From contig CM060193.1 of NCBI GenBank assembly GCA_030549335.1, positions 59,921,146 through 59,985,145 on the forward strand: DNA of 64,000 nt, given 5' to 3'. Both the position numbers and the translations under genes were made by a program. How positions within the stretch are numbered: position 1 is the stretch's first letter; each line of letters begins with the position of its first letter. Under the pieces are notes generated by a model, which was given only the letters and a program-made list of their open reading frames with translations, did no database searches and was not told where the DNA came from. This DNA comes from Pontederia crassipes (taxonomy: Eukaryota; Streptophyta; Magnoliopsida; Commelinales; Pontederiaceae). Positions 12,201 through 23,185 of this stretch are shown here, piece by piece.

Positions 12201-13640
12201 TGATTCCTCTTACATATTCCCATCATATATCCAGTTGGTTCGTTCCATGGTATAAACTGGTGTACATAGAAAAAGATAAGATAAACTTTCCCAGGTTGCT
12301 AAACTATTCTTTCTAAATGCTATCATCTCTTCCAAACAGAAGAGGTTATATGCAACTGCAACCATCTCTTAATTATTGTTTTTAGAGGAAGAGTTCAAGC
12401 CTCAGGTATCCGAGATCTCACTATTTTCAGAGACTATTCTTCTAGTTTAATTTCCATTTGTACTATATTTATGATTTCATGAATGATGAGAACAATGTCC
12501 AATCCTTATCCCCCAACAAAGTTACATCCAATCCACAGTCCTTTTTTGCTCGCTGGTGGATTAAATTAAAGATGCTTGATGCTTCATAAGCCACAAAGTT
12601 AAGCAAACAACATGGAAAAAAAAAGTATAATTTCACATAAATGCAATTTTTGAGGTAATTGTGATAGTAATATTCACACCAACATGAGACAAGAAAATTG
12701 TCATACCTCTTTTTTCAGCAGCCAATATATGATCCTCTAGCATACTATAATATAGCATGACACGCTTAAATACTTGGTAAAAATATTCCGTTTTCCTTCC
12801 TGTCTTCACAAGAGCATCACAGACCCCGAACTCAGAATTTTGGAGGAAATTTTCTTTCTGAGTTTTTATCTTGAAGCTCTAATGCCTCAAATAATTATTG
12901 CTTCCACAATGCTATTTGACTGTTTCACTCTACAAGAGCCAAAGAAAAGGTAAACTTTCCGGATTGCAATTGATTCAGCACTGATATGTAAACAAAGTCA
13001 CAATTTTACAGGCAACATGACCTTTTGTATGCAAAATCTAGAAAAGTGATACAACATTACTAGTTTTCGATTCTGGCACGCAGATGAAATAGATAGGCAT
13101 AATTTGGATAAAGAAAATTGAATGCCTAGAACAAGGTCACTTGCCTGAATCAAGAAGGAAGAGGTCCTTCATTCTCTTCGTACAGACAACTTATCTTAGC
13201 CATCTTCTTACCAGTTGAGCTCCCCTCGTATTGTTCCCTGCTTCTCATTAACGTAGTACTCGGCAGCCTCATTCATCACTCTCTCCAGTTTGCAGACATA
13301 TAATGAAAAAATCACATCTTTTTTTCTTCTCTTTTCACTCTCTTCAACAATTAAAGCGCCAAAGTAAGAAACTTTTACGGCCGAAGAAATCAAAACCGAT
13401 CCTTCTTTCAGAAATCGCGTCGTCGGTCCTGTATACGCTTCCGTCCGCATTGCACGAATCCGCAACGACGTCGCCGACCCGCCATTGTCCCAGTGCCATC
13501 AGGCGGCCGGGACGGCGGAAGCGGGAGCGCCCGGCCGCCGAAGCTTCCCCGCTCGCTCTACGATGCACGAAGAAATCGAATAACTGCAGCAGCGGGAGAG
13601 CGACGTCTTTGAGGACTTGGTAGCCCCATAAAAGCAAGTA
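12200..13640 (-). CDS. Candidate spliced gene of unknown product, - strand (exon boundaries tentative)
   Basis: A GC-rich patch at 13380-13640 has the look of a gene's 5' end. Reading the - strand, an open frame with NEAAEYYVNEKQG ends at a consensus donor GTAAGAAG at about 13211. A further exon-like block at 12707-12857 has a CTCAG acceptor and a GTATGA donor and encodes a well-mixed peptide including DALVKTGRKTEYFYQVFKR. Short open blocks near 12210-12380 could be later exons. Phases between the first two blocks do not join directly, so at least one exon is missing from my reading, or the gene is broken. Family not recognised. Confidence 0.33.
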
Positions 13641-14235
13641 TTAGTACGCCGAAAAAAAGCCCATTAAAGTTTGACATTGTGTACGGCCCACCAACCATTC
13701 TAAATGGCACTCTTATTTTATATGTTTTTTTCCGATTACAAAGGTCTTTGAAATTAATTCAATGTAAATAAAGATTAAAAATAAAGAAACACATACATTT
13801 TATTGGTGAATTCGAACTCGTGATCTTTGGATTTTCGAATCATGATATGCACCACAAAAGTTACATTTTTCCCTTATTTTATGTGTTCATGCTCAAACAC
13901 ATGATTAATTTCCACTTATGTGTACATATAAACTAAAGTTAATACATACAATTTAAAAGAAAAATAATAAATAGAATTTTTTTAGATATACCAAAATCAT
14001 AATTACATTACATGTTATTCACATGCTTCAGGCCAAAATTTTCAACTATATATGTTTCAATTTTTAGATATTAATTCTCGCCGCATTAAATTAATATAAA
14101 TTTAGCTTCTCAAGTGCTATTCCCATCTGGTCAGCTCCATTTCATCTCTTCCTGGCCCCAAGAAGGCAACAAAGAAACAAGAACAAGATAAAGAAAAAAA
14201 ACGTGGTGAGCTCAAGAGCAACAAAGCAATGCGCG
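13641..14235. other. Intergenic DNA, possible SINE trace
   Basis: AT-rich. On the - strand a GAGTTCGAATTC block near 13808-13820 resembles a SINE B box, but no partner A box is convincing. No gene seen. Confidence 0.35.
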
Positions 14236-14240
14236 CATGC

Positions 14241-16238
14241 TGTAACATCAGGAATAAAATAAAATAATATAAAATAAAATATATAAATAAATAATTAAAT
14301 GGATAAATATTTGAATAGGATCAAAAGAGGACAATCATGAATGGATAAGATTATTGATAAGATAAAAAAGGTAATGTTGACATTTCATCCCATACAAAAC
14401 CCCTATATAAAGAGAGCCTCTCTTGAATAAACCCTTTTCCTCTCCATTTGCCTTTGCCTTCAAGAATGTTGTTGTAGGAGTTCTCTCATAGGCCATCCAG
14501 GAGCATAGTAATAGGTTCTTCTTCATTTCTGCACTTTTTTTGATTTTAGCATCACCCCTTACTCCTTTCTCCAATTGGAATGCTTCGTAGGTGGAGAACG
14601 ACAAGAGGAGGGTGATTATCGGTGATCGAAAAGGTTCAAGCTATGATCAATCACGAAAAAAGGTGGATGAATTCGAAATTCTTCTGCATAACTTAATTAG
14701 CAATAGTGTAGAATTAGGGTTCTTATATTGGAATGTGTTCTTGATAAATGAAAGGATGTGGAAAAGGAATGATTGATTGTATTTTTGTGTTTGATTCATG
14801 ATTTTGATTCCTTATGACTATGAATGTGTTCAGTATCATTTTTCCATGCTTAGATGATTGTTTGCATGCATTGATTGTGTTTCTGAATTGAAAATCGTTG
14901 AAAATCGGGTTCTGTCCGATTCTATTTTCACGATGACCGGTCGACCAATCCAAGATATCAGTTGACCGGTGATATGAGAATCGGTCAACCGATCGATAGA
15001 GACCGGTCGACCGATCATTCCTTCCGAGCCTTTTTATAGGTTGGCCGATCGGCCGACCGAAGCTCGTTTTACAGACTAAGTACTATCGGTCGACTGACCT
15101 AGAGATATCGATCGACTAGTGCTCAGGACTTGCAGACCGAGAACCATTGTATTGCGTGTTAAGACCAACCGATCGACCGATCCAGAGATATCGATCGACC
15201 GTTGTCCGAAAGTCGGTCGACCGACCAGTGAGGACCGGTCGACCGAATCCTGATCAGAATGCATATTGGTTGCTGATTTGATTTAGATTCTTTCCATGAG
15301 TGTGATGTGCTACTTTCCTATGATTGAAATGTTATGTGACTGAATCATTGATCTTGTATTGATCTGTCAAGTGATCCAATCCTCTTATAGTATGCAAGAA
15401 TGATAAAGAGATAAAGAGATTAAGTATGAAAGATGGAAATGTAAATGGGAGGGTGGCCAGCCCATGCTAAGTGCTTACAAGTGAGGGTCACTCCCTTAGC
15501 CATGACTTATCACCCATAGGCTGCAGAAGGCTGTATTGTTTGCTCGGCGTAAAATTCTCAAATGTTAAAGACACCTAAAGACACCCAAAGTCATGTAATG
15601 TTAAGAAAGAAGTACAAGCATCAAGAGTATTATACAAATGATATGAGTATGATGATGATAAGTGAAGCATGATTGTTAATCCAACATGATTACTGTAACT
15701 CCTCATGATTATATGATTCATGATTTTTATCATCTTTTATCCATTGATATCTCCAATCTAATGATCTTATGCTCACTACTTGATCTTATTATCAATGATT
15801 ACTGATTCTAATTATTGCTATTTATTATTATGCATTGAGTACTTTATGGATTCTCATTAGGCTGTATAGCTTACGGGAGGACCTCCTCCCCTGTGTTGAT
15901 TTCCACAGGGCCAAGTCAGTGATGGTGATGAGATCGTATGCCGCGACCAGCTCGAGCGATAATAAAACACATGAACTGACAGAGGGCCTAGTTATCTTTT
16001 CTATATTTTCCGCATTATGAACTTTGATGTAATTAATATATAATTCCTATTATGGAGACATTGTAGTATTTTGAGACTTTCGCTATTTGATATCCTATGT
16101 TTTTCCCTTTATCTTTATTGCTGATTTGTCATCGCTTTTATGGAATTTTAGTCAATTGTTGGCCATAGTTATTGTGTTTTCGTACCGCCTTCGGAGAGAT
16201 CCTCGCAATGTGGCATTGGTCGATTTGGGGGCGTTACA
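14241..16238 (+). repeat. 5' LTR of the Gypsy element
   Basis: It carries TG...CA ends with inverted TGTAAC/GTTACA termini, a TATA box at about 14403-14409 (CTATATAAAG), and an array of GGTCGACCG-type palindromes between about 14935 and 15250. The 5 bases before it are CATGC; the matching right target copy is lost with the 3' end. Confidence 0.85.
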
Positions 16239-16797
16239 TTTATGGTATTTCGGACTCTTTTGATGTCTTATTGTATAGTATGGTATAAGAAATGTTCATG
16301 TGCTATCGCTGAGCTATCGCCACACTCTCCACCAAAAGAGGACTGTAAGTCAAATTCATGTTTATTATATGGTATTGGTTTTGAATGTATTGTTCTTTCA
16401 TGATTAAATGATAAGTATGTCGAGGCGATCAGAGCGGATCCAGGAGTGAGAGGCCGGGTCGGCCCGTATTGCTCCTGAAGCGCTAGAGGGCCCGATTACT
16501 GATTCACAGATCTTAGCCCAGCGAGGTCGGGGACGGGGCCGTGGTCGAGGCCGCACCCCCACCCGCGGCCGAGGACGAGGCCGCAGCGCGAAGGCGCAAG
16601 TACAGGATGAGTACGTTGATGAGACTGACCCACTGGAGGGCAGTCAAATTGGAGGCAGCCATTCCGCGACCAAACGTCGCACACGAGAACCTCGACAAGA
16701 GGATCTTGAGGATACCATTTAGGCATCCCTGAGGCTACATCCGTCATAGTTTGAGGGCAAGGTAAATTTCTTTAAGGCAGAGCAATGGATAGAGACC

Positions 16798-17412
16798 TTG
16801 GATCCGATATTTAAGTTGATGAGGTGTGCTGAAGAGCGAAAGGTGTTGTATGCGGTCCACATGATTACTGACACTGCCATGGGATGGTGGAAGACCACGA
16901 GAGCCACCAGATTTAGAGGACTAGAAGAAGAGGAAGTACCATGGGCTGAGTTTAAGCAGGCGTTTGCTGACCGCTACACCCCTGAGCACGGACGGGTCAG
17001 TAAACACGAAGAATTTCTAGAGCTTGTGCAGGGAACTATGACTGTGGTCGAGTACCACACTCAATTTGTCACGCTGGAGCAGTACTGCCCAATGTCATTT
17101 GTGGGACGCATCAGGGCAAATAAGTTCATTAATGAAATACAACAGGAATTGAAGACTGAAGTCCTATCTAGGGACTGTGACACCTTGAAAAAGGCGGTGA
17201 GATTGGCTACTCGCATGGAGAAAGACCAGGCTGAATGCAAGGCAAAAGCCTCAGCCAAGTCAGCAGAGCAACATTTACCTAGGACTGAAGATCGCCGACC
17301 GTTCAGGAGGGACGATCGTCGCGATCACCGCTATAGGCCTTATTACCAGAGAGAGGCCCCTCACTATGCTCAACCCCGTCAGTGCCCAGCACCAGCATCG
17401 CTTCAGGTATAA
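16798..17412 (+). pseudogene. gag region of the Gypsy element (fossil)
   Basis: This shows the Retrotrans_gag signature: a WWKTT motif followed by EFKQAF and an E-rich helix, ending in a basic Arg/His-rich stretch. The structural protein would have packaged the element RNA. The element is broken and nothing suggests current function. Confidence 0.85.
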
Positions 17413-18243
17413 AGATTCCAAAATCTTAATTAAGAATATGTTAAGGGTAGAATTTAACTTTCGTTCTGTGTAATAGCCTCTGAGACAGCTGCCACCTCCT
17501 CCTCGTCAGCCTCAGCCACATGCACTAGTAGTGCAGTAGAGGCCTCTCTGTCCTTATTGCGAGTAGTATCATGACGGCGAATGCCGCAGGAGGAATGGTG
17601 CGTGCGGACAGTTCGGATATTTTGCTCGAAACTACCCCCGGATCGCTAGGGGAGGCCGGGATAATCGGGGTGCCGGAGGCGCAAACCTCATGGTCCAAGG
17701 TAGGGTGCACAACATGGAGGCGAACGCTGTTCAGAATGATAACGATGTTATCAGAGGTACCCTCCCTATTGCTGATGTGTCTACTATTGTCTTGTTTGAT
17801 TCAGGGGTCACGCACTCGTTTATTTTGGAGTCGTGCGCCTAAGCTCTTGGCTTATCTTTACAACAGATGCCTCATGCCATGAGGGTGAGCACCCCCATAG
17901 GAGATCTTCACACGGCTATGTACATTTCGAATGTACCTGTCACCGTGGAAAAGAAGAACTTCTCTACAGATCTTATTGTCATTCCGATGACAGACTATGA
18001 TGTTATCATCGGATGGATTGACTTTCTTATTATGATGCAGCTTTACACTGTAAGCAGAAGAAGATCACTATAGGTGCACAGAACAAGCCGAAGACAGTCA
18101 TTAGGGATACTCCATCAGAAAGTAAGAAGGTGATTGTCTCAGCTATAAAGGCTCAGAAGATGCTCCAGAGAGGATGCTGTGCATACTTGGCCAGTGTGGT
18201 AAAAACCAATGCACCGGCCACCACAATGCAATAGATAGATGTA

Positions 18244-18794
18244 GTGCGTGAATTTCTAAATATTTTTCCTGAAGATACTTCAGGACTACCATCGAGGCGA
18301 GAGATAGACTTCAAGATCGAGCTACTACCTGGAACCGCACCCATCTTTAAGGCACCGTACCGCATGGCACCTGCCGAGATGCTAGAGTTAAAGAAGCAGA
18401 TACATGAATTGCTAAACAAAGGCTTCATCCGACCGAGTGTCTCACCGTGGGGAGCGCCTGTACTGTTTGTTAAGAAGAAAGATGGGTCATGCGGTTTTGC
18501 ATTGATTACAGGATGCTCAATAAGGTGACGGTGAAAAATAAGTACCCTCTGCCTCGCATCGGCGATCTTTTCGATCAGCTGTCCAAGGCATCCGTATTCT
18601 CCAAGATCGATCTGCGAAGTGACTATCATCAGTTGAGGGTTGCTGAGGAAGACATGCCGAAGACAACCTTTCGGTCTAGGTATGGGCATTATGAGTTTTT
18701 AGTAATGCAATTTGGACTGACGAACGCTCCTGCAACGTTTATGGATATGACGAACGCTCCTGCAGCATTTGAGTGTTGCTTCATTTTTACATAA
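18244..18794 (+). pseudogene. Reverse transcriptase N-terminal region of the Gypsy element (fossil)
   Basis: Typical Ty3/Gypsy RT blocks are visible: PYRMAPAE, the [15 protein letters not shown] block, [15 protein letters not shown] and TNAPATFM. The domain stops shortly after these because the element is truncated. Confidence 0.88.
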
Positions 18795-18839
18795 AATAAT
18801 ATATAATAATAAATTTAAAAAAGAAAAAAATGATCACGT

Positions 18840-18960
18840 TTCACGAGGGGGTCGCCGTCTCCCCCCTCCTCGTCGGAGGTCGCAGGGAGGGGGCGACCCC
18901 CCCTCCTTCCCTGTGCTCGCGCGGCGCAGGGGGCTGGGGGGTCGCCCCCTCCCTGCGAAA
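18840..18960. repeat. GC-rich palindromic patch
   Basis: An island of G and C runs in AT-rich DNA, with GGGGGCGACCCCCC and GGGGGGTCGCCCCC blocks that can fold on themselves. It resembles the core of the Mutator-like element at 25.5-26.1 kb, but flanking terminal repeats were not found here. Confidence 0.6.
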
Positions 18961-19464
18961 ATCAATAAAAAGCATTCTCTTCTCTCAGCTTAAAATATGA
19001 ATGTACAAAAAATATAAATTGTAATAATTATTGGAACTCTTAATTTTAATAAAAGAATATCTCATTCGATAAATTATATAGTTCATTTTATTTTATTAAA
19101 AAATATTATTTGGATTGTCATAATTATATATAATTTTACATAATTATATATTTAGTTATAACATCAATTTATTTTAAGTTTAATATAATTATATGCATAT
19201 AGTTATTAACATTTGGATTAGAACGTTATGATCACTAAAATATTGGCAACAAACATAAAAAAATATTGTGATAAATTCTCTAAATTATTATCATCATAAC
19301 ATATATATATCCATTTAATTTTAAATAAGATTAATTATGATCAAAACAAGTATTTGTAATAATAAAAGTGATTGGACATTCAACTTGAATAATAGTGTTT
19401 TAAGAAATCATGAAATAGGGTCAAGTAAATATGTTTTTTGAACATATGATCAGAAAAAAATATA

Positions 19465-19500
<36 letters not shown>

Positions 19501-20041
19501 TGTATGTATGTATGTATGTATGTATGTATGTATACGCAATAGTACTGGTGATATTTCTGCTTGGAACGTAACTCCGCCGACAAGAACACTTAGAGGAGCA
19601 AGCAACACCCCTTGTTAGAAAATTCACAGGAGACAAGATTAATAGTTTAAAGTGAATATCCCAATTTGAAATTGATCTCTAAATTGATATAATTTTTTTC
19701 CTTATAGATTCTGTATGATCAATATTAAGAAAATTGTCTTTCCATGATCATTGAAATAGTTTAAAAGGAAATTTCATGGAGGAAATTATCATTCCCATCT
19801 TTCTTAATCACTTATGTTATCCTAAGGCAGGTATAGAGTAATATTGTAAATTAAATGACAATTAAGTTAAAAGAGTAAGGAATTGAAATTTACATATATT
19901 AAATTACTCTAAAGGTTCATAGAAATGTGAAATCATATCGTATGATCCAACATGTTAAGTTTTAGAACATGGATAAAATATAGGCTAAACTAATGGTTTT
20001 TACGTGGAGTGTATGTAAAAAATTAAACTATATAGTTTTTA
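18961..20041. other. AT-rich intergenic DNA with a (TATG)n microsatellite
   Basis: No gene seen. A TA run passing into a TATG tetranucleotide repeat occupies about 19460-19533. Confidence 0.75.
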
Positions 20042-20433
20042 GGATTATTTTCTTAAATCTCCCCTGAATAATAATGATTTTTTGTATTTGCTCTTAATAT
20101 ATGAACTTAATGTAGCGCCCCATAAACTATATTGAAATTTTCACTTTAGTCCATCCGTCATATTCTAATAACTTTTTTGTTATTTTTTTATTATTTATTA
20201 AATGTGTAAACTATCCTCTTGTGACTTGAAATGAATGTCCACTTTTTTTCATTGATGTCAGTTGAGTCATTTAATATATAAAAAATAAAAAATAACAAGA
20301 AAGTTAACAAAATATGACACATTGATTAAAGTGAAAATCATGGTATAGTTTAAGGGGGGCTATGATAAGTTCATATACTAGGAGCAGACGTAAAAAAATA
20401 TTATAGTTAAAGGAAGGTTTAAAGAATTGATCC
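20042..20433. mobile_element. Mutator-like foldback element (non-autonomous)
   Basis: The two ends are inverted copies of each other over about 150-160 bases: the left part contains TATATGAACTTA and TTTTCACTTTA, and the right part carries their complements. Little sequence lies between the arms. Flanks TAGTTTTTA and TGATTTTTA match at 7 of 9 bases, as expected for an old 9-bp Mutator target duplication. No coding capacity. Confidence 0.65.
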
Positions 20434-20685
20434 TGATTTTTATGTCCAAATATTACTTATTGAAGTGTATACGGTTTATAAGAAAAATGTGCTCTCTCAG
20501 TAGTGATGAATTCTTTCAATGCCATGCACAGCTAGGTCACAAAACCCAAATATTTAGCTGAACGGGAAGATTACACTAAAAATAATTAATGATAATTATG
20601 TATGACAATCCCCTATGAGTCTGAACTTTAAATCCAAGTTACCCACAAGGTCCGGGAGAATATTTGAGAGAAAGATGGCAACATT

Positions 20686-22588
20686 TGTAACACACCGAAA
20701 GTTTCATTAAAATTTTAAATTGATGGTGTCATATTTTTGGATGCTCGAACCACAGAATAGGTGCCCGAAATCGCAACGGAGTGATACTTTAGCCGATGCT
20801 CCACCGGAATCCTTTCGAGCGTCTGGGAGAGGAACAAGTAGAAATGAAGAGATGTCGATTTTGATTTTTCCCTCTCCATTACACCATCATAACACTTGGT
20901 AATTTGGTAAACCCCCAGCCACAATCCTTGGGATTCATAGCACCAATAAACTTCCAAATGCCCTTTTTAAAGCTCTACATTCTCTCTTTCCTTCTTTCTT
21001 CTTCATTTTTCTTATTGTCCTCCATTGTTACTTTCATATTTTTTTCTCTCTTGTCTCGGCTAGAGGAAGGAAGAAGCATCTCAACATGTGCAGAAGGCTC
21101 AAGAGACCAAGGAGGGAGAAGGGGGCATAACTAGAGCTTCATCCGATCATTTTTTGATATGAACAATCCAAATCGATTGTCTGATCTAGGATCGATCATC
21201 TAATTTGGCAATCATTAGCGTATTTATGTCTTGATATTTCCAATTCAAATGTTTGATCCATGAATCAATCGTCCGATATGGTAGTTGATATCCTCTGTTG
21301 AGGTGATTCAGATGCCCGAAAGATGATTACACTGAATGATCGGTCAAGTTTCGGATGACTGAAACACTCGATCGAAAGTTCACATATAGCCACTATATGA
21401 TAATGGACGACTATAAACCTTTTGGATATTCGATCCATACGCAACCTTCGTCCGGCCGAAAGATAAACTAGAACGGATGCTCCGACACTTACGTACGATC
21501 CATAAGCACTCATGAAACGGGAGATAGCAACCCAATCAGTCAACCGCTACTCAGTTACAGGGCGGACATCTGACTTACTTTCGGACGACTCTAATTAACC
21601 GCTATGACTTGATTAATTTCTATCAACTTGCCTTTCTCGTATAACAATTCACAATGATATGGAGTCACCTTGCTCTCTAAAGCCTTGATTTATCCATGTG
21701 ATCAAAAGATAAATTCATAAATAAAGATAAAAGATGAGGGTCATCATTGCCTACCTAGATGGAATGTTATCAACTTTGTGAGACACTCCACATGAAGGTA
21801 TCAGCCTTGTGCGAGACACTCCACGTGAAGGTATCATCCTTGTGCGAGACACTCCATCTACAAATGTTACTACCTTGTGCGAGGTCATCCTCCACTTATG
21901 AGGCATTTATGTGCGAGGTCATCCCCCACTAATCAACCACGATCCAGGTAGCTACACATTTGTGTATTTATAATGATATTCTCTAAAAACTAAGGGCTCT
22001 TCTAACACATGAATAAGATGAAATGAATGGAATGACTATGTCATCATGAAATAAAATGGAAAGAAATGGACACATGATTATCCTCTTTGATTTATTCTTA
22101 TATATATATATATTTAATATATTTGCTTCATGCTTATTTTGATGGATTATTCACTTATTATGAATTCACACTTAGCTTTATGCTAATGGTTGAACTTGCT
22201 TTCCTTTGTAACATCCGTAGATACATGAGATATTTGCGATCCAGATTGATGTATGTGTGGAGACATCGGCTCGAGTGGCATGTGCACATTGTTATTTAGA
22301 ATTGTATTTGGTCTTCTTTATTATTAAGTTGTATTTGGGACTCATAAATATTATGTATTATGGCATGAAGTTTTATATGCCTAATATTGATGCTTAAATG
22401 ATGTGATGTACTTTTTATTTATTTAGCTTTCATATTTTTCATCTTTAATTGTTGTAATATTTTATTTTAAAGTCTTTTTCTTATGCATCACTTTTCTTAC
22501 CATCTAGGTCAACAAAAATGTTAAAGAAGCACAAAAAAAGTAGCGCACCGAGAGAAAATTTTCGCGAATCGAATGTCGGAACGTTACA
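20686..22588 (+). mobile_element. Solo LTR of a Ty3/Gypsy element (fossil)
   Basis: A 1.9-kb sequence starts TGTAACACACCG and ends GGAACGTTACA. It is flanked by ACATT (20681-20685) and ACATC (22589-22593), a near-perfect 5-bp target duplication. No internal region adjoins it, so it is a solo LTR left by recombination. It contains a tandem repeat of a CTTGTGCGAGACACTCC-type unit at about 21770-21930. Its right third is similar to 26519-27135. Confidence 0.78.
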
Positions 22589-22593
22589 ACATC

Positions 22594-23185
22594 AAAATGT
22601 TGCAATAAAATGTAACTAATTTCTCTTTAATTATATAGCACTTGTGTCTATCTATATATGTCTCTCTATATATAATGGAAATGTACGCAGGTATTATTAT
22701 CATTTCTCCATAAGTCCTGTGATATCTAAGATAGTACGGTGAAGCTAAGTTTATTCCTGGATCAATTCTATATAAAGAAATGTGCCAAACATATTTTCAA
22801 AACCATAATTTCAGTCTTTCTTGTTTAATTAAACTTCAATATATGCCACTCAATTTATTTCTTTGAAATTTAGATCACTTCTTTTAAATAATCTTGTGCC
22901 ATATGACACCGTCACCGACAAAGCGCAGCATCTACGACATAATTCACATTGCATTTGGAAAAATGATTATAAATAATTAAAGAAATATTCTGTGAAGCTA
23001 AGCTTTACAAACTTGCACGATATAAAATCTTTGCTTTTATTATTTTCGTAAATACTACTTTTCTTTTTTCTAGTCAAAATTATGCCGATGATTCAATTTG
23101 CGCGACCCTAAAAATCGCGCACCGTCGTTCATACCTTGCAATTACAAAAAAATTAGACTTTTATCATTACCAAATTTGACCTTTC
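22594..23185. other. AT-rich intergenic DNA
   Basis: No gene seen. This stretch, next to the left edge of the first PAH unit, has no counterpart beside the second unit. Confidence 0.6.

Larger units (their letters stand above)
14241..18780 (+). mobile_element. Ty3/Gypsy LTR retrotransposon (chromovirus, Tekay/Del-like), truncated fossil
   Basis: A 2.0-kb 5' LTR (14241-16238) begins TGTAAC and ends GTTACA. It is followed by a decayed initiator-Met tRNA primer site at about 16242, a gag region (16798-17412), protease-like sequence (about 17.86-18.07 kb) and the first part of reverse transcriptase (18244-18760). The remaining pol region and the 3' LTR are absent. The coding part is broken in several places. 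Long LTR plus RT type suggest Tekay/Del; this lineage call is inference. With no second LTR, age cannot be estimated from LTR divergence. Confidence 0.9.
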
